DNA from: Allacma fusca
Lineage: Eukaryota > Arthropoda > Collembola > Symphypleona > Sminthuridae
Direction of reading: 5' to 3'
Assembly (NCBI GenBank): GCA_947179485.1
Contig: OX359248.1
Span: 56,306,386-56,370,385, forward strand
DNA: 64,000 nt
Positions 57,048 to 64,000 of this stretch are shown in pieces. The translations under genes and the position numbers were made by a program. How positions within the stretch are numbered: the first letter of the stretch is position 1; each line of letters starts with the position of its first letter. The notes under the pieces are model-generated. The model saw only the letters and a list, made by a program, of their open reading frames with translations, did no database searches and had not been told where the DNA came from.

Positions 57048-57753
57048 TTATAATCTGAAATTAATCTAATAGCTTGTACCTTGCATTAACCAGCAAGGAA
57101 CCATTCCGCTCCAGTTTTGAAATCTACAATATAAGCAATTTCAAACCTGAATCAATACAGGAGTCATTTAAAGTTCCTAGTACAACTATTTATTTTCATT
57201 TTATTTTTTGTCTGGTTTTTACCTTAAATTCAATACCACTGTATTTTTGTAGCTTCCGTCTTCAAAAGTGGCTGATTGTGAGGAATTTTTGTCAACTTAA
57301 ACTTGAGTCAGCCGTTACGTGTGCTGTTTACGAATCCCGCTCATTGTATGTCAGAACTGACTGACTTGTATGTAATGCTCATGCGCAGTGTAAAAGCGCG
57401 AATGAAGTTCCCATGGGGAACCCCGTTTGGCTCAATCTTAAGGGGAAATAGTATACAATCCCATGGACTAGGCCCATTGGTACGTTCTTTTAGAAATGTA
57501 CTTGGGTTTCATATGGGACCCATTTTCCCACAGGATCCCAAGCAAAATACTTACGCGGGATGTGAGACTACAACACATGAGCCATGCAGCCTTTATGGGA
57601 ATGTGTACTCGCAAATCTAAACTAATCTAATCGATAAGGACAACGCTCAACTGAGCTTCGGCGCGCTGAGCTTTGGCCAAGAGCTAATTTCCTCCCATCG
57701 CGCGTAATTCAAAACGTTTATGACATGGTCAAATTATTGTATAAAGGATTTTC
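57048..57753. other. No recognised gene
   Basis: Short frames at 57074-57364 and 57303-57620 have no recognisable motif or context. Confidence 0.45.
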
Positions 57754-57755
57754 TA

Positions 57756-58155
57756 CTAACAAGTAAACATTTTTTGGTGCCCCCTCCAGATTTTAAAAAT
57801 TCCACCAAAACTAGTTCCCTCATACCCTGAGTATCACTTTAAGACACATCTGCCACCTGAAAAATCCGTTGTTGTTTTTTCGGATTTGATAAATATCGTA
57901 AGGTAAAAATTCGGTAGGGTATTAAAACGTACGTGCATTGTACCATGGAGTTACAATCGTTGGAATGAAATTACCGGAATCCGGTTGAAAAAATTTGTGC
58001 AATTGAAAAAACATTAATTGGATTTTAACATTGTAATTTCATCCCGATATGGATTGGAAAAAGTAAAAAAATTCTTGTCTTGGAGGTCTGAGGAAACTAG
58101 TTTTGGTGGAATTTTGAAAATCTGGAGGGGGCACCAAAAAATGTTTACTTGTAAG
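57756..58155. mobile_element. MITE with about 70-bp TIRs and TA target
   Basis: The left arm CTAACAAGTAAACATTTTTT, GGTGCCCCCTCCAGATTTT... (57756-57825) and the reverse complement of 58155-58085 are nearly identical for about 70 bases (few mismatches). TA flanks both sides (57754-57755 and 58156-58157). The 260-base centre has no coding sense. TA target and long TIRs fit a Tc1/mariner-type MITE. Confidence 0.78.
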
Positions 58156-58359
58156 TACATGTAGTTAACATTTCCATAAAAAGAAAAATGATTGGACCCT
58201 TTTTCTACCAGTTGTTCATCTGACATGGGTGAGGTTCCCAATTGTGTTCATTCCATAGAAAAGTTGATATTTACACGTAATCTAAACGCAAACGTACGTT
58301 AGATCCTAAATGATTAAATAGGTAAGAAATTACTTCCCTGGTTTCTCATTGTTTGTACG

Positions 58360-59082
58360 CAGGGTTGCACAAATGAAAATGCCCTAGGTTTTATGCCTGC
58401 CCTCCTGAAAATGCCCTGAAAATGCCCTGAAAATGCCCTGAAAATGCCCTGAAAATGCCCAAAACGCAAAAAATGCCCTGAAAATGCCCGGCATTTTGGG
58501 CATTTTTGGCATGCATTGTGGGCATTTGTACAGAAACTGATACACTGTGACCATTATTGCTCCTTTAGCGAATATAAGGGAGTTTTTCATAGCATAATCA
58601 AACCCATACAGTTTGAGAATATGTTAAAGTCGATTAAAAAACAGAATTTAATTAGTCTAATTCGTTACTTATGGCCAGTGGTTATTTCAATAAATTTTTT
58701 TTTTCATATTTTGGATAAATGAAGCGTAAAACGTGTATTTGTTGTGCACGCATCAGCAGTGCAACTCGATCCCTCCTGTATGGTACAATTATTCGTGCTG
58801 TGTACCATAGATGTAGAGCACATGACAGCTTATACACGTGCATACTGTAAATGGAATAAACTATTTTGCGTAGTATAGGTAATTATTGTTGAATTTTCGT
58901 TGGTTTTGACAATGTATAAAATCGTACAGAAAAATAAAAATCTATAAAAATTTTTATAATGTTGCCATACAATTTAATCTACAATTAAAACAGAACATCT
59001 TGATTTAAATTTAAAAAATCCGATTTAAATCAAATAAGCTGGATTTTTTATGATTTTTGTTTCAAAAAAATCAGCAACCCTG
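58360..59082. mobile_element. Possible hAT-like element with GAAAATGCCCT repeats
   Basis: CAGGGTTGC (58360-58368) and GCAACCCTG (59074-59082) are exact inverted repeats over 9 bases. The left side has the GAAAATGCCCT tandem; the right side has GATTTAAATC words. The flanks TTTGTACG and ACATTACA do not match, so these could be ends of two different elements. Confidence 0.35.
58403..58499. repeat. Short tandem repeat of GAAAATGCCCT
   Basis: The unit CTGAAAATGCC repeats about five times without a break from 58405 to about 58458, then in looser form to 58499, followed by GGCATTTT and GGGCATTT words in the opposite sense. Confidence 0.75.
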
Positions 59083-59778
59083 ACATTACATGATCAAATG
59101 CAAAAATAATCTTTGTATTTCAGTCCACTGTACATGCCTCTGGGGTTTAAAATAGCATGCAATATTACATCTTACCTTTTAATTTCCCGTTTCTCATAAT
59201 TTCCTGTGTCGACTGCTGGAGTAGAAATGGTATGACAACATCTTTAGAAAGTAAACCTCTTTTGTAACAATCATGCATTCTGACTCTACAGGAACCTCTA
59301 AATTCTGTATACGTATTTTGTTTATTTCATTTACACGTCATAATGCCAGGGTTTTGCAATTAGATACACAGCTATTCTTTAAATATTCTAAATATAACCA
59401 TCAACTAAAAGCTTCACTAAACTTTGATATTTTGTCTTACGGAGGTTTAACATTGAGCAATATTTTAGCATTAGTGCAAGCCATTTTTATAGTGAACTTT
59501 CCGTATACATATTATGAGACTAAGTTTTTGCTATTATAAGGAAAGTACCATTATGAGGGCTTTATTTGGGAAGTAAATACGCTCTCTGGAGAAGATATCA
59601 TTGTGACTCAGTATCGCTAAAAGGATATTTGTTGTAGAAGTAGTCCACTACACAGAGGATTTAATTGCTTTTAATTTCCCACAAAATACACTGTTTGGGA
59701 AAGTAATACGCTTATGTATATGCATTTCTATTTGAGGTAGTGCGATATATGTACTATAAAGGATAATTTTAGGCTCAA
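59083..59778. other. No recognised gene
   Basis: AT-rich. The 88-codon frame at 59273-59539 has no motif I recognise. Confidence 0.45.
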
Positions 59779-60092
59779 TGTTACCCTTTATTTAAAATCA
59801 AACTCCAATTTATTCAATTTAACAACATATAATTCCGGCTGGGCACCCCAAGCCACTATCTTTACTCTCAGTCCAAGTTCCTCGGACTCTCAAGCCAGAC
59901 TGACTCTTTTCCACATGAATCTGCCCTTTTATTGAATTAGCCAGCATAACTGATTGGCTTAATTTGATTAGCCAATAGCTTAAACCAAATACCAATAGTG
60001 TAACAATGATTACAAAAGTGATAATAATAATATATTAACAATAATAATAACATCAGTATCTAAGGCAATAGTAAAGGTTTGTCCTTTACACA
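59779..60092 (-). repeat. Candidate 3' LTR of the gypsy element
   Basis: 314 bp, TG ... CA on both strands. On the minus strand it starts TGTGTAAAGGACAAACC immediately after the stop of the 3' ORF and ends AAATAAAGGGTAACA. It contains a TATA-like TCAATAAAAGGGCAG near 59926-59940 and an AATAAATT (polyadenylation signal-like) near the end. The second LTR would be right of the window, so identity cannot be checked here. GGGTAAC also occurs just before the start, so a small insertion flanked by 7-base repeats is the alternative. Confidence 0.5.
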
Positions 60093-60093
60093 G

Positions 60094-60860
60094 TTACCCA
60101 TAAACAGGGAAAATTTTAGTAGTCTCTGCAGTCCTCATTCCGAAGAAAGGTTTATACGGGAAATGAAGTTTAAGAGTCGTATTGGTCCACCAAATGATCC
60201 TCCGATAGGTCTGTTTAGTTCCACGTGCTTTAACCACTATTTCCTGTTCAGGCTTAATACCCCAGCTCATTACCCGGTATTCCTTTACATCATCAGACTC
60301 ATTCATTTTTAAAGTAATTTCATAATCCAACGTGCACCGCTTAATCCGAACAGAAACATCAGGATGATTCATAACATCAGACAATTTCCTCACATCATTG
60401 ATAAACACCACCTCTGAAAGATCAATCAATGAAACCGTAGGCACGTTCGTTTTAGGATTAGCTTTCTTTTCACCTAGTTTTCCAGCAGTATGTACAGGGG
60501 GTGGTATCGGGATATACTTTGATGAACTCAGTTCTGGTCGAACAATTCGCTTACGAGGGACATGATTTTTGATCTCGTTGACTTTACTATTACTTTCCGT
60601 TTCACAAAACTTCGTAAAGACTTTAACGGCACCTTGCCGCTCTCTCTCCCGCACCAAATCCGCGTCTGCTCGTAATTCTGCCAAGTGATGGGCCATTGCA
60701 CGTTCACGAAGGTAAGCATGATTAGCACTCGACCTGCATAACTGACGTCGGAGTTTTGATGGTTTCACTTTCTTACTCCCAGCTTTCTTAAAAGTTGTGT
60801 GCTGAGCAAAACATCCTTCCCTCAGTAACTGCTTGGATCGTCTCCTTACCTCATCTCTGA
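60094..60860 (-). CDS. Third ORF of the gypsy element, unknown function
   Basis: Open on the minus strand from a TAA near 60890 to TAA at 60094-60096, next to the candidate LTR. No ATG lies in the upstream third (VRDEVRRRSKQLLREG at about 60858 down); the first in-frame ATG begins MAHHLAELRADADL. A pyrimidine-rich TTTTATTATTGTTGTAG ends at 60861, so the ORF could begin at a splice acceptor. The N-terminal half is basic and helical-looking (KLRRQLCRSS, RERERQGAVK); a proline stretch (YIPIPPPV) follows; the C-terminal half (SLIDLSEVVFINDV ... RRIIWWTNTTLKLHFPYKP) is more globular. No signal peptide, membrane segment, zinc knuckle or protease motif is seen, so it resembles neither a typical env nor gag. 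The position downstream of pol matches env in gypsy errantiviruses. Function unknown. Confidence 0.6.
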
Positions 60861-60896
60861 CTACAACAATAATAAAATGTTTTTAAACTCATGAAC

Positions 60897-61700
60897 TACT
60901 ACACTTTGACCTACTCGCACTTATCCAGGCCTTTTATTCACAATTAAAATAATTTAATACCTTCTTCAGTTTTTGGTCCAAGTGGAAAATTTGCCACAGA
61001 AAATTGCTTCATTTTGGGAAAATATGAAATTGGACTCACACCCGACAACAGTGAATTGAAGAATGAATAGTAATGCGTAGCTTGAGTAACAGCATTGAAA
61101 GTCATTTTCGAATAATTTGTTTTATTCAACAGAAGTACACCATTATAACAATGTTACCATAGTAACATTTCACTTATTGTTAGTAGAAATAATATCATTT
61201 ACCAGTATAGTCATTCGAACAGTCAAATTATCGGCCATGTTACTATAGTAACATTTTTCTTATTGTTAGTGGGAGTAAAACAATCGAACAGTAATTACAT
61301 AGCTATTCGAGCAGTCAAATCATCGGCCATTTATAATAAGAACGAAGTACACCACTCTCCCCCAAATGAAATGAAATTATTAAAACAAAATAATACTGTA
61401 CCTTACACAAATATTCTCACTAGTGCCATCATATTGAAACAAAACAGTAATATATTTCATAATTCTCAGCAAATTAATTGTCATTCCTAATTTCACATCA
61501 TTTATCACAGTAATAGGCCATATAAAATTTCGTCACCAATCTCAGAATAAATAAACAAAATCTGTCGTTTTTCGGCTACCAGTCATACAACACATATATG
61601 CAACACACTCATTCTCATCCACTCTCTCTGCTCCATCCACTCCTACATTTTTTCTCACACGCCGCCTACTTCTTCGACAGCACTCACGCTATAATTCATA
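60897..61700. other. Noncoding spacer between gypsy pol and the third ORF
   Basis: About 800 bases without a coding frame longer than 75 codons. It holds the palindrome-bearing tandem repeat at 61152-61331. Confidence 0.5.
61152..61331. repeat. Two tandem units (86 and about 94 bp), each starting with a palindrome
   Basis: Unit 1 starts TGTTACCATAGTAACA (61152); unit 2 starts TGTTACTATAGTAACA (61238), a perfect 16-base palindrome. Both continue with a CTTATTGTTAGT block and end CAGTCAAAT.ATCGGCCAT. It lies between pol and the third ORF of the gypsy element. Confidence 0.75.
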
Positions 61701-61705
61701 ATGAG

Positions 61706-63999
61706 TCAATGCTGAAAGTGAACTGGCTTCAAACGTGAGACGTGAACTCTACCAACAATTTTCATTGTCTTAGGACATTTTAATTCGCATATATTATTTG
61801 TAACCATTTTTGAAATTATGAATGGCCCAGAGAATTTTTTGCATAATGAACTAGTTATTCCTTTTGCAGCATTTGATATATTCAAAGCAACAGAATAAAC
61901 TTGATCCCCCACCTTATATTTAGATGGAATCTTATTTTTATTATAAATAGCCATATAACGTTCCTGATTCTCAAAAGAATTAGTTTTGGCAAGATTTAAG
62001 ATCAATTGCATACGTTCATTAAAATGATCCCTTTGGTCAATTCCAGATAAATTAACTTTCAAAGCAGTATCCAACGGTGTTCTCATTTCTCTCCCAAAAT
62101 TTAAGTATACCGGAGAAAATGTAGTGGTGTCGTTCACGGCAGTATTAATTGCAAAACAAATCTCATCCAGCTTGCAATCCCAACTGATACATTCTTCAAT
62201 TTGGGTTATTATTCGTTCCTTGACAGTTCTGTTATAGCGTTCACATGGATTACTTTGGGGATGATATGAAGCAATTTTCCATGACTTTATATTTAAAGAT
62301 TCACACCATTGAAGGAACTTCTTACTATTAAACTGAGTTGCATTATCACTTGTCAACGTTAAAGGAAATCCCCATTTTAAAAATATTACCCATAGCCGTT
62401 TTATAATACTAGTAGCCGTAGCAGCTCTCAGCGGGAATAACTCAATATACTTCGTAGTATTGCACAAAATAACCAGAAGATAACGATTTCCTTTAAGAGT
62501 CTTAACATATGGGCCGCACAAGTCAATGCAAACATTATCCCACGGCTCTCCAATACTAGGCGATGAACCTATCCCAATATTATGTGAGCGAGCTGACTTA
62601 GACTTCTGACATATAGCACAAGTTTTAACATAGGTAATTACATCGCTACGCATCTTTTTCCAATAAAATCTCTCCTCTATTCTTTTATACGTCTTAGCAA
62701 TTCCCATATGGCCCGATAAATCGTTTGCATGAAAATATTGCAAAATTACTGTGATTTGATCTTTTGGGGCCCATATTTTCCAAAATTTTGAATCATTTTC
62801 CCACAGTTTTGAAATACTACCTACATACTTATACAGACATCCATCATTAGATAAATCAGCATCCCTAGCTAGCTTTATTATCTGTTCAGAGTAATTTAAT
62901 GACGGATCTTTACAATAATTAATTACCTGTACTAATAGAGGATCTCTATTCTGGCTTAATATTAAAGACTTACGATCCAACGGTGTTACTTCGACTGAGT
63001 TTACCTCAAACACTCTGGACAAAGCATCTGCAGCTTCGTTGTGGATACCTTTACGATACCTCACCTCCATCTCATATCCTTGTAGTTCCAACATCCATCT
63101 TGCTATCCTTCCTGTAGGATCCTTAAGAGTTTTCAAGTACGTTAGTGCCTTATGATCCGTTTCTACAACAAACTTGGTTAATTCAATAAATCCCCGAAAC
63201 TTTCGTATAGAGTAAATGATAGCCAACGCCTCCTTCTCAGTAGTTGAATAATTTGATTCTGCAGGTGTTAAACCCCTACTTGCAAACCAAATAGGATACC
63301 TATTTCCATCCCGTTCTTGTCCCAAAATACCAGATATACCAGTACCACTAGCATCTGTGTTAATAATAAAAGGCTGACCAAGATCTGGCATATACAAACA
63401 TGAAACATCGTTCAAACCTTTTCTAAAAGTATCGAAAGCATCCTGACAGTCTTTGGTCCAAAGAAACTTTATATCCTTCCTCAATAATCTATATAGGGGT
63501 CTTGCTATATTCTCAAATTTATCAAAGAAATGTCTATAGAACCCGACAAATCCAAGAAAACGCTGGACACCCTTTATATTTATTGGGATTGGATATTCCT
63601 CTAACGCTTTTAATTTCTCTGCTAATGGTCTATATTTTCCTTCGCCAATTAAATACCCTAGAAACACTACAGTTTTCTGGGCAACCTGGACCTTTTTAGG
63701 ATTTATATGAAAACCATGCTTGTTAAGTGACGTCAAAACTAATTCCAAATGTAGTAGATGATCATCTAAATTATTACTCCAACAAATTGCATCATCCACA
63801 TACACTATAACATATAACCATAGTCCATCACTCAAAGCCATTTCTACTGCATCTTGAAAAGTTGCTCCAGAATTTTTCAATCCAAAGGGTAAAACTTTAA
63901 ATCGAAATAATCCTTTGGGCCCTCTGAAAGCAGTCTTATTTCGATCCTCATCAGCAACCTCTATATGGAAATAACTAGATGGTGCATCCAAAACTGTAT
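61706..63999 (-). CDS. pol: Ty3/gypsy pol: RT, RNase H, integrase (5' partial)
   Basis: At least 761 codons without a break, entering from the right edge. RT: LPFGLKNSGATFQ, then VIVYVDD (catalytic, about 63800-63780), FLGYLIGEG and VQRFLGFVGFYRHF. RNase H: NTDASGTGISGILGQ, TEKEALAI, VVETDHKAL and NEAADALSR. Integrase: HHCC finger (H-x3-H ... C-x2-C, about 62720-62610), core aspartates in CIDLCGPY and TSDNATQF, glutamate in PCERYNR (D, D, E all present), then a KFSGPFIISK block like the GPY/F module, ending VSRLKPVHFQH. The protease and gag would be right of the window. The order RT-RNase H-IN and YVDD mark Ty3/gypsy. The open frame and complete catalytic sets suggest recent activity. Confidence 0.95.
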   Translation of the reverse strand, partial: TVLDAPSSYFHIEVADEDRNKTAFRGPKGLFRFKVLPFGLKNSGATFQDAVEMALSDGLWLYVIVYVDDAICWSNNLDDHLLHLELVLTSLNKHGFHINPKKVQVAQKTVVFLGYLIGEGKYRPLAEKLKALEEYPIPINIKGVQRFLGFVGFYRHFFDKFENIARPLYRLLRKDIKFLWTKDCQDAFDTFRKGLNDVSCLYMPDLGQPFIINTDASGTGISGILGQERDGNRYPIWFASRGLTPAESNYSTTEKEALAIIYSIRKFRGFIELTKFVVETDHKALTYLKTLKDPTGRIARWMLELQGYEMEVRYRKGIHNEAADALSRVFEVNSVEVTPLDRKSLILSQNRDPLLVQVINYCKDPSLNYSEQIIKLARDADLSNDGCLYKYVGSISKLWENDSKFWKIWAPKDQITVILQYFHANDLSGHMGIAKTYKRIEERFYWKKMRSDVITYVKTCAICQKSKSARSHNIGIGSSPSIGEPWDNVCIDLCGPYVKTLKGNRYLLVILCNTTKYIELFPLRAATATSIIKRLWVIFLKWGFPLTLTSDNATQFNSKKFLQWCESLNIKSWKIASYHPQSNPCERYNRTVKERIITQIEECISWDCKLDEICFAINTAVNDTTTFSPVYLNFGREMRTPLDTALKVNLSGIDQRDHFNERMQLILNLAKTNSFENQERYMAIYNKNKIPSKYKVGDQVYSVALNISNAAKGITSSLCKKFSGPFIISKMVTNNICELKCPKTMKIVGRVHVSRLKPVHFQH

Positions 64000-64000
64000 A

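Noticed and set aside
58403..58499. CRISPR-like direct repeats
   Set aside because: The GAAAATGCCCT units are contiguous without spacers, in a eukaryotic transposon-rich context.
61640..61705. LTR start directly after gypsy pol
   Set aside because: A TGTGAGAAAAAATG stretch follows a modestly purine-rich run, but no CA end or paired structure could be placed, and the 59779-60092 candidate is better supported.
1..64000. tRNA, rRNA or 5S-derived SINE
   Set aside because: I looked for cloverleaf arms, A/B boxes and 28S-like flanks near the R2-like copies and saw none convincing by eye; a covariance-model search would settle it.

Overview
The window is eukaryotic, AT-rich and made almost wholly of transposable elements. 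I found no convincing single-copy host gene, no tRNA or rRNA gene, no CRISPR array and no bacterial-type operon. The mix (R2-type and R1-type retrotransposons, APE-LINEs with short-repeat tails, a Ty3/gypsy element, hAT, PIF-Harbinger and Tc1/mariner relics, many MITEs) suggests an arthropod, probably a hexapod. That placement is inference; nothing here fixes a species.

Layout. 1-2349: 3' part of an R2-like element with a restriction-like endonuclease. It abuts a decayed minus-strand APE-LINE (2350 to about 6060), which is split by a younger plus-strand LINE (4278-5255, flanked by a 16-bp target-site duplication). 7815-10140: 5' half of an R1-like LINE, followed by an R1-like reverse transcriptase half in the opposite orientation (about 10250-11770). 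14044-19899: a small MITE, a second R2-like 3' end, a tandem repeat, a MITE relic and a hAT-like MITE. 21539-22831: hAT element with perfect 8-bp duplication and a transposase relic. 24440-28785: LINE relic, hAT transposase relic interrupted by a PIF-Harbinger element, then another TIR element. 29357-30810: 5'-truncated LINE inside a hAT fragment. 33332-33911: hAT MITE. 34404-39095: the most complete LINE (ORF1, EN, RT, 5' UTR, tail, 14-bp duplication). 39508-43355: repeat-rich TIR elements, including a 51-bp minisatellite MITE and a hAT relic. 46175-47723: truncated LINE. 48161-49370, 53615-54231, 54927-57045, 57756-58155 and 58360-59082: TIR elements, one of them split by a LINE. 51270-52228: dead mariner transposase. 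59779-64000: 3' part of a Ty3/gypsy element with intact pol, an extra 3' ORF and a candidate LTR.

How they relate. The elements are parasites of one another. Target-site duplications give the order of insertion at several places: LINE into LINE, LINE into hAT, LINE into MITE, Harbinger into a hAT coding region. Two products look nearly intact: the gypsy pol and ORF1 of the LINE at 34404-39095. In that LINE, ORF1 and ORF2 lie in the same frame separated by one TGA, and ORF2 has no ATG before its endonuclease motif. At least four hAT-type elements (21539, 33332, 42431, 53615) combine 8-bp duplications with a private short repeat near each end, and two of them keep only the C-terminal dimerisation end of the transposase.

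All family calls come from motifs read by eye. Boundaries without a duplication or TIR are approximate, and clade names below superfamily level are tentative.
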